From NCBI RefSeq assembly GCF_902806685.2, contig NC_048557.2:6940666-7004665 (forward strand): 64,000 nt of DNA, given 5' to 3'. The notes under the pieces are model-generated. The model saw only the letters and a list, made by a program, of their open reading frames with translations. It was not told where the DNA came from and made no database searches. This document shows, piece by piece, positions 22,501 through 33,685 of this stretch. The DNA comes from Maniola hyperantus (lineage: Eukaryota; Arthropoda; Insecta; Lepidoptera; Nymphalidae). How positions within the stretch are numbered: position 1 is the stretch's first letter; the number at the start of each line of letters is the position of its first letter. The position numbers and the translations under genes were made by a program.

Positions 22501-23172
22501 TAAAGGCGTAATATAAACTGACACCACATTATCATAGTTGTATGCGCGTACGCACCTAGCCACTCGTTCGTAAGACCGTGTAATTGAGTGCACAATGCGT
22601 GCACACAACCATACACTATTCTTTATTTCTTTTTTTTTTCTTTTTTATTTTTCACAGCTTCCTGTTGACCATGATCTCGTGTAAAGATAACTGGTGATAC
22701 TTGATGAGTCTAAGAAAAAAAAACCAGAATTGGGTATTTGGCTACATCAAAAATAAATTATTTCGCAGTGATTATTAAATAGAGTTAAACAGTAAGTACC
22801 TAGTAAAAGTTTTTTATTTATATCTACCTATTATAAAAAAAAATTACAAAGTGTTTTCGAATCGTCAACCAAATCTTCAGAAATACCTATAGGTAGGTAC
22901 CTATACTTATGATTTTAGCCAAAATTCTCAAGCATAGGTAATTGGGTACCTACCAGATTTCCTCATGATATTTTCTGACTCTACAATCACGAATAGGTTG
23001 ATCGTATTTTAAGTTAATTTGGTTAAGTAGGCAAAACTAACGCCTATGTGGCCTGTTGCATGCGATACGCACTCAATTACACTCGTGTGTGGTTGACTGA
23101 ACAGCTGCGTACGCGCACTCGTGTATGACGACGTGGTCTAATTTGCTCTATCTATGGCAAACGATACCTAAG
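22501..23172. other. Intergenic, no gene recognised
   Basis: Two overlapping minus ORFs (22390-22616) run into the CTAG-B repeat and are not supported. GCGTACGC words occur at 22545 and 23108. Confidence 0.4.
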
Positions 23173-23174
23173 TA

Positions 23175-23329
23175 CAGTGCGACAAGGCTCTTGTGGCACG
23201 TGAATGACATTGACAGGGGGCGCTGTTGGAGAGCAAAGGCTTAGACTATTCAAACAAGAACAAAGGGGACACTTGACGGCAACGTTAGTTCCGATTTTCG
23301 CCACGCGCCAAGATAGCCTTGTCGCACTG
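23175..23329. mobile_element. MITE with TA TSD (CAGTGCGACAAGGCT family)
   Basis: TIR CAGTGCGACAAGGCT / AGCCTTGTCGCACTG, flanked by TA at 23173-23174 and 23330-23331; 155 bp with no coding sequence. I recognise it as common in Lepidoptera. Confidence 0.88.
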
Positions 23330-23370
23330 TATTGGCCATTATACCTACTAAAGATTATTATAAGTTAGAT

Positions 23371-23523
23371 CATCATCATCAACCCACAACGCCGGCCCAT
23401 TACTGCGAACAGGTCTCCTCTCGGAATGAGAAGGGTTTAGAAAAGTCCGCCATGTTGGCCAACTGCGGATTGGCAGACTTCACACACCTTGAGAATATTA
23501 TGGAGTATTTTTAGGCATGCAGA
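23371..23523 (-). mobile_element. SINE-M 3' fragment
   Basis: CATCATCATCAACCCACAAC, CGGCCCATTACTGCG and GGATTGGCAGACTTCACACA are intact. The tRNA-like head is lost. Confidence 0.75.
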
Positions 23524-23529
23524 AAACAA

Positions 23530-23598
23530 GACAAAAATTCGTAGTACGTGTATCAGTGACAACGATGCGAACACACACGTATACTACGAATTTTTGTC
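23530..23598. mobile_element. Small palindromic MITE
   Basis: GACAAAAATTCGTAGTACGT at the left pairs with ACGTATACTACGAATTTTTG TC at the right; 69 bp in total. Confidence 0.75.
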
Positions 23599-24643
23599 TG
23601 TCACTCGTTGAGTTTTTAATTTTTTTTAATTTTTAATGGACGCCGTCTAATCTTTTAGTAAACGGGTTGTACCTACTTTGCTATTACTTCTGAAGTCGGT
23701 TAAGCTATTTCAACCTAATCTATAAAATTTACATTCTATGCCAATCTCCGTGACGATATCTTGAGAATCGGAACAAAAATCACACTTTGCTAAGAGCATT
23801 ACGAGGAACATTTATAATCGGCTAAATATCGAATTGTTCCATCCATTGTTTGGAGGGTTTAAACCTTCGGAACCCTCGAGAATTGGTTTTGGGAGTTTTA
23901 AGCCTACCGCCTTCGGAAAAACTGCCATAAATCAATGGAAAATTAACTCAAAAACAATGCAAATAAAGTCTATTTTCCCTTGAGAAGGTGACCTAAAATA
24001 ATTCCTGAAAAGTGAAAGCTTTCCTACGCAAGGTATTTAGGTTTAAACTCCTATTGAAAGAGGTGAAAGTTTGAGGGTAGTCCTGTTATTGTATTATCGA
24101 CTTTAGCTGTTAAAATTTAGGGGATGTTTTTGTTCTATTGTTGCTAGTGTTGAGAAGATGGTGCAGCGAGTCTACACACAGGGTGTAATTGTATCGGGGA
24201 TCAGAATCGACCCGCTTGTGCTAGTGATGGGGTGGTGTCGATAGTGGGATCAAAATTGTGCAAGCCATATTGACCTTTAATGATATCTAGAAACGACAAA
24301 AATTGTAGGTACTCGATTTACAACAATCATCGATATAAGTAAATGACTACAATACGAATATTTATGTAACTGTTAATATACCTAATAATTTCAACGTTCA
24401 AAATAGATAAAAAATGCTGTCACAACTAAAACCTCTTTACACCTAGGTACTTTTCCTTTTATCCTGAAGACTGTTAATGTGAACCAATAGTACCAGTAGT
24501 AGTAATAGTAGTCAGGATTATTTTAACTGCTAAATGTTCAATATAATATGTTCTTATTTTTTTTGTAGGTACTAATTATTTTTATTTGCATATTAAGTAG
24601 GTAGGTATAACATTATTATAATTTAAATTATTCGAGGTCTAAT
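23599..24643. other. Intergenic, no gene recognised
   Basis: Nothing supportable. It includes (AGT)n-like ACCAGTAGTAGTAATAGTAG at 24492. Confidence 0.4.
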
Positions 24644-24767
24644 TTTTCAATCGCCAATAGACTTTCACCTCATGAACTTTTTCACATTTTGACAGATGTC
24701 CAATAACAAAACTGCCAAAATGTAAAATTTATTCCTTAGGTTAGCCTTTATATTTGGTGATTGAAAA
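24644..24767. mobile_element. Small MITE (TTTTCAATCRCCAA ends)
   Basis: TTTTCAATCGCCAA at the left pairs with TTGGTGATTGAAAA at the right, 124 bp. Confidence 0.6.
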
Positions 24768-24956
24768 GTAATTATATTAAGCTATTGTCTAACAATACAA
24801 AACTCACGATTATATACGGCAGAGTAGAATTAATAGACAACCATTTAATATTACCATCACCTCATCCACCAGGCGCTTAAAAGATTCCCCAAATCTAGAT
24901 TACAAAGAAGCTTGAAATTAATTAACATTTTTACTTTCGTTATATTGGCATACCTA

Positions 24957-25056
24957 ACAGCCGCACTCAGAGTCGCTTAATCGTTACTTAAGGCATTAAT
25001 TAGTATGGATAAGGAATGCCTTAAGTAACGATTAAGTGACTCTGGAGTGCGGCTGT
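24957..25056. mobile_element. 100-bp palindromic MITE / hairpin
   Basis: Arms of about 41 bp (ACAGCCGCACTC...TACTTAAGGCAT and ATGCCTTAAGTA...GAGTGCGGCTGT) surround a 19-nt loop, with only a few mismatches. TA lies at or next to both ends. Confidence 0.85.
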
Positions 25057-25189
25057 AAGTGTTGTACCAGGTTATAAATACACTGACAACAGATTAAACC
25101 CCAATTAACTTATTAACAAACTGCAAAACTGGTGAACTTGTATCAAAAAGCCATCATCACAATTTTCTGGTACACCATCAATCAATCAA

Positions 25190-25455
25190 TCAGCCTGTTT
25201 GCGTCTACTGCTGGACATAGGCCTTCCCAAGAGCGCGCCACACACGATCCTCCGCCTTCCTCATCCACCCACTTTCCGCTACCTTCTTAAGGACGTCAGT
25301 CCAGCGGGTTGGAGGTCGTCCCACACTGCACTTGTTGATACGCGGTCTCCACTCCAGAACACGTCTGCCCCAATGGCCATCGGTTCTGCGGCAGACGCGG
25401 CTTGCCCACTGCCACCTCAGCTATGTCAGTCACTCTGGTTCTCCTATCCATCCAT
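25190..25455 (-). mobile_element. RTE-clade LINE 3' fragment
   Basis: CTACTGCTGGACATAGGC starts the 3' end. CCAGCGGGTTGGAGGTCGTC and AGTCACTCTGGTTCTCCTAT are worn matches to the same coding region as the fragments at 26760 and 38931. The plus-strand ORF here is a shadow. Confidence 0.65.
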
Positions 25456-26759
25456 ACTGACTGATAATCTCAAGTCAAACCACTTTACAATAAAGGTCAA
25501 AACTCCATGCTTCACATTCTATCGATACTTTTGAAACTGCGTGTAGGAACATCACTATTTCTATAAAGGGGTCCGCACCGCGGTAAGCCAAGGGCGAGAT
25601 GGGGCGGTTATTTATTGTTGTATTCGTTTTATTTTTATTTGTTTCGCCATTGTTATAATTGCTATTTGGTGCTTAATGATCAGTCCGTTAGTTTGGGCTC
25701 ACCTACTGAAACTGATGTCTCTTTTAGTCCCCCTTAAAAAGGAGGTGTGTAAGCATAAGCGTATAAGCAAGGAAGTTTCATGTGAATATATCTAGCTATT
25801 CTCTTGGTCACATCTACTTCTATTATATTACTTAGTAAGCAAGTATAAGTAATTATGTAAAAAATATGGTAAATGAGCTGTTTAAAGTTAAAAAAGAAAA
25901 AATGTTTTTAAGTATACCGAGGTGTATGCTAGGAATAGTCAAAAGCATCGGCATACTTAGGTTTGCATAAGCAATCTCAGGAATGACGGAAGGAACAAAA
26001 ACCTACTTTCGACTTTTGCGTGATGACTTTTTAGTTATTGTCAATCTAGTAGTAGCTACGTAAAAATGCAGTTCTAAACATACCTATCATTTGATAGCTA
26101 AAGGGAACACATCAAGTTTTTTCAAAAAAACTTGCTTCGTCGTCCCTTCATTCAGCTTCATCCATTCGACCTTCATGTTACGGATGTCGACGATTCGCTA
26201 TAAAATGAAACTATTAGCGACATCTGTTTCCAAGAAAAAGACTATTCCACAATAGGTACCTACTCAAGAGGGCACGGGAGGACCCACGGGAGGGTTCTAG
26301 TAGTGCGGTTCAGACAATGAAACGGTGTCTAACTTTAACTACCCTCCGAAAGATGTCGCTGTGATTTTTTTCTTTTTTTTCTGTATTTTTCTTCATACTA
26401 ATTTTCAGTTGTTGGCTGTAAGTTGCGGTTTACCGTTATAGAAATTATAATACACAAACTAAGTGGGTACTTAGGTACCTAAGCGTTTTGGTTTTTTCAT
26501 ACGTTTCCACCCTGTATGGACTAGGTACTTATCTACGTTATAAATACAAGTTCAAACCTAACAGCTATCTATTCAATACTAGATGCCGTAACAAATTTTC
26601 GCTATGGACGCTTTGAGTTGTCTGCGCAATGTAAACTTAGAATATTTTCTCTTCTAGACCAGCTAAATTTTTGGCTTAGGTAGTAGGTAATGGCGACGGC
26701 AAAAACACTTTTTTACAATAGACAAGTATGGCCATATCTACTAGTCTATTGTGTGTGAA
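25456..26759. other. Intergenic, no gene recognised
   Basis: AT-rich; no exon or repeat supported. CTTGCTTCGTCGTCCCTTC near 26130 has no recognised partner in the window. Confidence 0.4.
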
Positions 26760-27170
26760 GTCTTCCCTAATAAGCGCCACCACAGTCCACACCCATTCCT
26801 CACTCCTCAGCTCATCTCATCCAGTTACTTCCCACCAGCCTCCTTATATCGTCGATCTAGAAGGCGCCCCGCCCCACACTACGCTTGCTAATACGCGATC
26901 CCCACTCTCACTCTAGGACTTTTTGGCTCCAACGATGCTCCAACGGCCATCGCCCTTACGACAAGCATGACCTGTCCACTGACACTTCAGCTTGCTAATG
27001 GTTTGGGCTATGTCAGTAACCTTGGTTCTCCTGCGGATCTCCTCGTTATTCCTCAGGGAATCTCCTAACATAGCCTTAGCCATAGTTCGCTGAGCGATTC
27101 TTTCTATTTGTGGACGAGGTCATTAATTTGTCGCTGTCCACGTTTCAATACCATACGTGAGTCGTACGTT
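26760..27170 (-). mobile_element. RTE-clade LINE fragment (RT C-terminal region)
   Basis: Contains GGGCTATGTCAGTAACCTTG, TTCTCCTGCGGATCTCCTCG and TTCGCTGAGCGATTC, in the order seen in complete RTE copies. It is interrupted by indels and has no long ORF. Confidence 0.7.
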
Positions 27171-27850
27171 ATTATGTGTCCTCGACACTTATCCTGATCC
27201 TAAGAGACAGTAGGTATAGGTACAGAATAAGGAATGAATCTTCTTGCCTACCAGAGGTTCGACGAAGCCATCTGCGGTAAGGGAGCAATCCGAGACGGCC
27301 GGCCTCAGTAATTCCAGGACCTATATCACTAAAACTGTGCCTATATCCTATATGGCTCAGTCATGGCAGAGTATATTTTGTGGTCGTTCTTTACCTACCA
27401 CAAGATCAAAGGTATCGGAGTACTGTACTCCTTATACTGTGGTATAGAGTTGTTTTACTTTTTATCGTAGTTGTTATTTTAGAGAAACAACCACGCATGG
27501 TCGGTCTTCTTTGTGTGCAATATCCACATTGTGCCACACCCAAATCTGAAACATACGCCGTTTTATACAACACAACATTAAAGAATTATAGAACTAGAAG
27601 GATTTACCGCAAACATGTTTTTTGTTATAAGTTATAACAAACTTTTCATTGTCGGCACACCTTTGAGTCTATGTCGGTGCGTTTGGTACACCGCGTATGC
27701 GCTTGCGCAACTAAGCTATACTTAGATGTTAATCTCAGTATTGTATATAGAACAAGTGTTTTGTGTGTAAACAGATAATTGAAAATATTTCCCATGTTAT
27801 AGATTTTTTATGCTCCATAGAAGAAAAGAAGTTTTGATATGCAGTAGGTA
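27171..27850. other. Intergenic, no gene recognised
   Basis: Two ORFs (27244-27637) overlap in different frames. They show no motif or splice-compatible context and are left out. Confidence 0.4.
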
Positions 27851-27943
27851 CAGCGATAGCAAAACAAGTAGTCCAAACTGACACGAGGCTTATGACTGCA
27901 CTGTGTACAAAAAAAAGTGTACAAACGATATCAGCAGGGCCTT

Positions 27944-27978
27944 CCTTGCCTGTGCAAGGCATCCTTGCACAGGCAAGG
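27944..27978. repeat. Perfect 16-bp hairpin, 3-nt loop
   Basis: CCTTGCCTGTGCAAGG, CAT, CCTTGCACAGGCAAGG. The stem is GC-rich and followed by further AAGGCAAGGGCATCCTTGG repeats. Confidence 0.92.
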
Positions 27979-28032
27979 CAAGGGCATCCTTGGATGTGCC
28001 TGCGCATATACCGCCATGTTGCAACTTCAGAA

Positions 28033-28085
28033 ATGAAATGAAATGAAATGATTTATTTGTTCTGCATACTTAGGTCTTTTTAAAA
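28033..28085 (-). mobile_element. LINE 3' tail, (ATTTC)n type
   Basis: AAATGAAATGAAATGAAATG followed by ATTTATTTGTTCTGC resembles, inverted, the pentamer tail of the LINE at 63172. Only the last tens of bases are present. Confidence 0.5.
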
Positions 28086-28166
28086 ATTGTGCCAGGGACC
28101 CTGAAGTAAGTTTGCAAAACCTGTATTTCAGGGTCCCAGATAGGACTACTTGTTTTGCGATCGCTG

Positions 28167-28728
28167 TAAAATCAGTTAGAAACTACCTAAGTAGGTACTT
28201 ACTTAGAATATAATTTCTGTGGTTGGAATTCCGCGATTTATCGCTAGATTTGTCGTTGAAATTTTTAGTTCTCACCGCTTGAAATGAGTAAAGCTTGTCA
28301 AACTTAATTCATATCAACGATTTTAATACGTGTTCCCAAAATATAAAAGTAAGTAATTAACCATCTGTCTTGGCCAGGTATCACTATAATCCTACCCCGT
28401 CGCCTGAAGTATTATTAAGAGGGGTAGGGAAGGGGGGTATAAAGAAATCCTATTTTCATAGTTCACTTCACCCACCGTCGTAATTTGGTTAGCACGCATC
28501 GCTGCATTGGGCTCCCGTTTTAAAATTTGGATTTGAGTTCTTGATACTTGAAATTTTAGACAAAAATCAAAAATTAAATAGCATTCTATCATTCACATAT
28601 CAACATACAACTGCACATCGTCAAACCGCCAGGTCTAGAAACCTAAGATAGACCTAAAGAACTAGAAACCTGAAAAAAATGTGTGTCAGCTCTTAGAATA
28701 AGGACTAAAATATATTAGCTAGATCATG
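28167..28728. other. Intergenic, no gene recognised
   Basis: Nothing supportable apart from TACCTA tracts. Confidence 0.4.
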
Positions 28729-29070
28729 CGGAGGAACTCCAAGCACAGTTCTGTCCATCGATCGCCCGCTGAGTGACTCTGAGCATAATGAGACCCATAT
28801 AGTTTAGTGACCATATTTCAGATCCATGTGTCATCTAGCAACTATAGCAACACGCACTGTTCGAATACTTTGATCTTCAAGCACTGAGGAATATTCGACC
28901 CATCTACGACTTTGAGTGCAGAGGTCTCAACGATTAGGTACTGGATGGGACGACATGGTTTTTGTCTGACTCATGTTAATACTGTAGCCCATTTGTTGAG
29001 ATACTCTGCTGAGGTCATTCAGAGTCTGCTATTTCTCAACTATCAAGATTGCTCGAATCTGTCTATAACG
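28729..29070 (-). mobile_element. RTE-clade LINE reverse-transcriptase fragment
   Basis: GGAACTCCAAGCACAGTTCT, CGCTGAGTGACTCTGAGC, TCTTCAAGCACTGAGGAAT and CGAGGTCATTCAGA-like blocks follow the order of the RTE RT coding region on the minus strand. Multiple indels; inert. Confidence 0.7.
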
Positions 29071-29265
29071 TAAAGATGTTTACAAAGTTATTTCATATTT
29101 TCAATTCGTGCAGACGGCGCGGTGTGGGAAGGAGATTTGTTTTCCAGCTATAATAGAGTTAGGGATTTCGGCATATTTGTTTTACTATTATTGTTAATGT
29201 GAATGCTTCGATAATCACGACAAATACGGTAGGATATACTGTACCCAGTTACAAAAAAGAAGTGA

Positions 29266-29640
29266 TAGACTAGTGGTTAAGACGTCGCCCTCCTAATCGC
29301 AAAGCCCGGGGTTCAATACCGGGCACGTAACTCTACTAACTTCTCGGAGCTATGTGCATTTTATGCTCGTAGCTTTGGTTTTAAGTTAACGTAATTTATT
29401 ATTATCACCAAATTACATACAATTTGTCAATCGAAAAGTGTACAATGCTATACCTGTCTACCCATTTCAAATAAATGCTTTGAGTTTGAGTTTGAAACAA
29501 TTCAATATCACTTGCTTTAACAGTGAAGGAAAAAACATCCTGAGAAAACCTGTGAGTGCCTGAGTTCTCCTTAATTTTCTCAAAGGACATGTGTGAAGGC
29601 CGCCAATCCGCACTTGGCCAGAGTGGTAGAACTGGGTAGA
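29266..29640 (+). mobile_element. SINE-M with nested LINE-tail insertion
   Basis: tRNA-like head AGTGATAGACTAGTGGTTAA and box B GGGGTTCAATACC; the body resumes with ATATCACTTGCTTTAACAGT and ends AGAGTGGTAGAACTGGG. About 125 bp at 29372-29495 interrupts it, ending AAATAAATGCTTTGAGTTTG AG, the style of a LINE 3' tail. Confidence 0.78.
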
Positions 29641-31268
29641 ACTTAAACGTACTAAACTACCTAAATACGCAACTGTAATTCATGACGTCATCTTTAAATT
29701 CCTACATCATACAACAATATAATCGTTGTCATCATCAACCAATTTACCCATGAATAATTATTTTTGAAAATATAATACGTTCTTCCCGTTCATTTGTTGT
29801 CATTTTATTATTTTACAATAGCTGGAAAACGTCTGTCCCATAGCCTCGTTTGTCTATTCGAGCGATCGAGCGAATAATCGATAATAATCGACATCGGATG
29901 CCAACAACTTTGGTACCCATACTTACCTACTTAAATCTAAAAGGATTTTCGGAAAAGGCGTGCCCATATGGCATGGCATGTTGAATGCTGTGTATGAACG
30001 TCACTAAAATAATGACTCACCTAAAATAATAAATGAGAAATAAAGACTAGATAAGTACCTACATAATGAAAAATGAGTGTGGTATTGTAGCAATTTAGTT
30101 TTAAGTAGGTAGGTCTTAGTCATTTAACTAGTCTGCAAAATGCAGGGAGCATAGTGGTACTGGAAAGTCTGAAGAAAAGAGATCAAAACGAAGGACAGTT
30201 GCATAGTTGTATACTTAGATGAACAACCAGGTATATTGTCACGAAGGCCACACAGTAAATAAACTCCAGTCTCCAACCTTATCAAAAGGAAATGATGCAA
30301 CAACAAAATTCGCAAAAAGGTTCTATTCTGCTACTTAATAATATTATAGTGTGAGGAGAAGGTGTAGGTGAAGTAACCAGTAAGTGAACGCATATCAAAA
30401 AATGAAAGAAATTTAAAGAAATCAATATAAATACCAAGCCTTAGAAAATTATGCAATTATGCATTATAAAAATAAGCAATGAATTAAATGAGGAAGTACA
30501 GTTTAAAATCTTAATAAGAAATTGGGAAACGTATATCTTAATAAGACCAATTTTTAATGCAACAAATTGTTTTTAATAAGCCGAATTAATTGCAAAACAA
30601 CATTCAATTACGTCTCAAGACAGATGATACTTCCAAGAAGACGGGAGCATTGCACGCACCCATACGGCGACCGCCGCCCCGCGCGCCCGCGCGTAAACTG
30701 TCACAATTTGACGTTTCACTTGACGTGACGCGTTCTTTATTCAAACGGCCCGCTTTTTATTTTTTATTTCCTTATCTCCATCTCGGATCTGAATTCTGGC
30801 ATTTTGAAACTCACACCTAAATCGAAAGTACAAAAGGTTGTTTATCGACTAATATATTCAACATATGGGTTATAAATGTTATAATTTTTAATCGGCCGGT
30901 ATCTGGATAACCTGTTGTGGGGGATTTCGTTTCGTTTCGTGCATCGGACGCGATGAATGCATAATTAAGTGGAAGCCTTTTTTATAATTTCGTTAATCTG
31001 AGAAGGGCGCATCATGCATTACGCCACAAAACTTTATATCACGGTTAAATTTTGCATTCCTCACAAGCGACCACATAATATTGTAGTCTGTTACTCCCCA
31101 TTTTATGTTTCTCTGGTTCTTCATCAGTCATCCATAAAAATAACGCCTCATCCATAGTATAGTAATTAGGTAGGTACTTACCATCTCCTCATCATGAATA
31201 AATAAAATACTCCTCTGGACTTACTTATAATATTAGGTATACTTCATCATCTCAGAATAAGGACTGTT
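29641..31268. other. Intergenic, no gene recognised
   Basis: A short GC-rich block lies at about 30667-30695 (GCGACCGCCGCCCCGCGCGC) followed by TGACGTTTCACTTGACGTGACG. It has CpG-island texture but no exon that I can support. Confidence 0.4.
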
Positions 31269-31545
31269 AGAAGTAGCCCTATTGTGACACTTACTGTTAG
31301 AGCGAGATAGCTAAATGCAATTAAGCTCATGTTAGAACGTGACAAAATGATTATGTTTTGTCCTTATCACCGTGGCCACTTTTTTTTGTTTGCCACTTTG
31401 TTGTGTTTGTCAAAATGTATTTGTACGTGAGTATTTGACAAACAACGTGAAGTGTAGAAGGAATGACATTTCACAAGTAAGAAAATCTGCTTGAGCGAGA
31501 GGGACTGAGGGGGCCACGCTAGTTGCAAATCTGGACATATCTGTG
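31269..31545 (+). mobile_element. Deletion copy of the THAP-exon repeat
   Basis: Matches 17962-18356 at both ends but lacks the stretch from the mid-leader through most of the THAP exon, leaving GGAATGACATTTCACAAGTA. It also carries a local duplication of TTTGCCACTTTG/TTTGTCAAAATG. Confidence 0.65.
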
Positions 31546-31841
31546 CTCCTCATAGTCGTATTAACATTTCCATAGATAAACTATATCCTTGAAAATGAAA
31601 TTGTGCATGAAAACGTTACCAATTCGACGCGTTTTTTATTGGTAATGTTTTCGTCAAACCTTAACTGATTTTTTTAAAGGATACTAAGTCCTAAGACCGT
31701 TCAATTCAAAACGCATCTTCTTAATAGATACCGTCAGGTTACTCTCATTCTTTGATGAAGATAAATGATGACGATCTTTAGATATGGAGGACGGAGTTCC
31801 TCACTGACAAATAAATTATTTGCAATCAGTTCAGTAAAAAA

Positions 31842-32064
31842 TCCATACTAATATAAATGTGAAAGTATGTCTGTCTGTCTGCTAGCTTTTCACAGCCCAA
31901 CAGTTTAAATGATTCTGATGAAATTTTGATGAAATCCTGGGGAAGGCTACTTTTTATCCCGGAAAATTAAAGAGTAAGCCGGGACAGATAGTATTTATAA
32001 TAGTTCCCACGGGATTTTTAAAAACCTGAATCCAGGCGGACGAAGTCGCGGGCATCATCTAGAT
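31842..32064 (+). mobile_element. CTAG-A repeat with a 29-bp foreign insert
   Basis: Canonical ends CCATACTAATATAAATGTG and GTCGCGGGCATCATCTAG. At 31976-32004 the insert GTAAGCCGGGACAGATAGTA occurs; a similar sequence is seen at 56708-56733. Confidence 0.8.
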
Positions 32065-32746
32065 GGTAATATGTTTGTTAATAGGTAAGTACTTTTGAAT
32101 AAAGGTAGAGCTTCACACAATTTCTACCGGACGGACGCTCACCGATCACACTTAACCATACCGTCAAATCAAAGAAAGTGAAACCGACATCTTGGATCCC
32201 GCTGACGTTAGCCGTCGCGTTCGAATTTTAAAATTTAAGCTTTATAAAAAAAGCTTATTTTTTATTTATTCGGCCTGCGCAACCCGATCCCTAAAATTCA
32301 CTTGCTACCAAGTTTATTATTTGATACCCAGAGGGGATTATTTTTTTCTTATCGTGTCTTAGCCCTTTGCCTTAGTCGTCCGTCGTCGGCGGGTCTTTCG
32401 TGTGTTTTCTAATACGCGATTAGAGATTGTCGGTGTTTGCTGAAAGATATCAATAGTTTGGGTTATCGAAGTTTTGTAGGTAGGTTATTATTACAATCAC
32501 GATTACAATGCTGATGTTTTTTTCATGGGAAATAATATTATAGTACTTTTTTATAGATTTAATTTTATAGATCTGCCAACCTAGAACTTTTTTTAATTCG
32601 GTTGAGTTTGTTGTGGGTTCTTCACATATCGCTATTGATTCGTTAACCCAGTATCCAACCAATTTATTTTTTATACATTGAATGCTACTCTACTTCTACG
32701 AAAACTCGTTTTAGTAATATGCAGTAGAGCAGAAATGTAGAACTGA
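32065..32746. other. Intergenic, no gene recognised
   Basis: Nothing supportable; a 70-codon minus ORF at 32450 shows no features. Confidence 0.4.
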
Positions 32747-33163
32747 CCAATGTCAAATGAGCTCGGTGGCTATCATTTTTCGTTGTACACTGAGTTAGCA
32801 AATGGCCCCGGCGCGATTGAAACCCTCATAGCTTTAGGTTTAAGTTGACGTAGATATCGATCATCTTTTTTTCTTCTTCTTGTGGGGAAATCCTCACGGA
32901 TACAACCGGGCCCGAGGAGACACGAATCTTATGTCGGACTGTTACCCACTAAAACCCCACGGTGTTCCACGCATCGCCTGGTGGCTGGACTGCGGGACCA
33001 AATTCGTTCGTGGAACCCAGCCAGTGGCGCCTGCTGCCATAGACCCTGCTCCAGGGTCGACAAAGTCCTTCGACACCGTCTGAGGCGCAGCACAGCATGC
33101 TGATTCGCTAACCCAGTGTTCAACGATGAATGATAGCCACTGAACTCATTTGACATTGGTTGG
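32747..33163. mobile_element. MITE with about 54-bp TIRs, split by an R1-type 3'UTR
   Basis: ACCAATGTCAAATGAGCTC...ACTGAGTTAGC at 32747-32800 is inverted at 33107-33163 (GCTAACCCAGTG...CATTTGACATTGGT), imperfect at roughly 85-90%. A third, single end is seen at about 33245-33290. The interior contains the LINE fragment listed next. Confidence 0.72.
32866..33103 (-). mobile_element. R1-clade LINE 3'UTR fragment
   Basis: The minus strand reads GGGGTTTTAGTGGGTAACAG, CAGTCCGACATAAGA and ends with an AAGAAGAAGAAAAAAAG tail. It resembles the 3'UTR of the R1-clade element at 1839-2742. The three short ORFs crossing it are shadows. Confidence 0.65.
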
Positions 33164-33329
33164 GACTACATTGCTGCTTCACTGAGTGAAATAAAATTAT
33201 TTTTCGTAGAAAATCTTTAATGGATTAAAAATAGATGTCAAATCGATGGCTGTGATTCATCGTTGAACACTGAGTTAGGGAATCACTCCGCTGCAACATA
33301 AAGCTAATTCTTCGTATCTATCGCCCGGA

Positions 33330-33685
33330 AGAAAGCCAATGCAGATTTCCTTATCATTTTTCCTTCACTGTTAAAGCAAGTGATATAACTCCGAAAACTT
33401 ACTCTGGAATTCATAGTCAAAATAGGGGCTTCATTAGGGCACCATTCAGACTAGGTACATGACGTTATTCAATCTTAATGCATTGCTTAAAGGTTGAATA
33501 TGAACATGTCATCAGAACGGTCCTCTAAAGAAGCCCCTATCTTGACTATAAATACCAGTGTTAGAGGGTAGAGCGGAGCAAGACCAATAATTAATCTATG
33601 GTTAGAGGTTACAGGCTTGGGATTGAACTCCCGACGTCCCGAACTTAAGGTGGAGGTATTAGCTACTACGCTATCACGGGTTTTC
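33330..33685 (-). mobile_element. SINE-M split by a MITE
   Basis: The body part CCTTCACTGTTAAAGCAAGT at 33341-33410 and the tRNA-like head (box B reverse GGGATTGAACTCCCGACG, then ACTACGCTATCACGG) at 33586-33680 belong to one SINE. They are separated by the MITE at 33412-33552. Confidence 0.7.
33412..33552. mobile_element. MITE with about 40-bp TIRs
   Basis: CATAGTCAAAATAGGGGCTT at the left pairs with AAGCCCCTATCTTGACTATA at the right. Pairing continues, imperfectly, into TAGGGCACCATTCAGA / TCAGAACGGTCCTCTA. Confidence 0.75.

Larger units (their letters stand above)
27851..28166. mobile_element. MITE with TA TSD, hosting a LINE tail and a hairpin
   Basis: TIR CAGCGATAGCAAAACAAGTA (left) and TACTTGTTTTGCGATCGCTG (right) match at 19 of 20 positions. 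TA flanks at 27849-27850 and 28167-28168. Inside are a 16-bp perfect hairpin (27944-27978), a LINE 3' tail (28033-28085) and a second inverted repeat, GGGACCCTGAA / TTCAGGGTCCC. Confidence 0.82.

Noticed and set aside
32880..33156. Three overlapping ORFs of 67-75 codons
   Set aside because: They lie in the 3'UTR of an R1-type LINE fragment.
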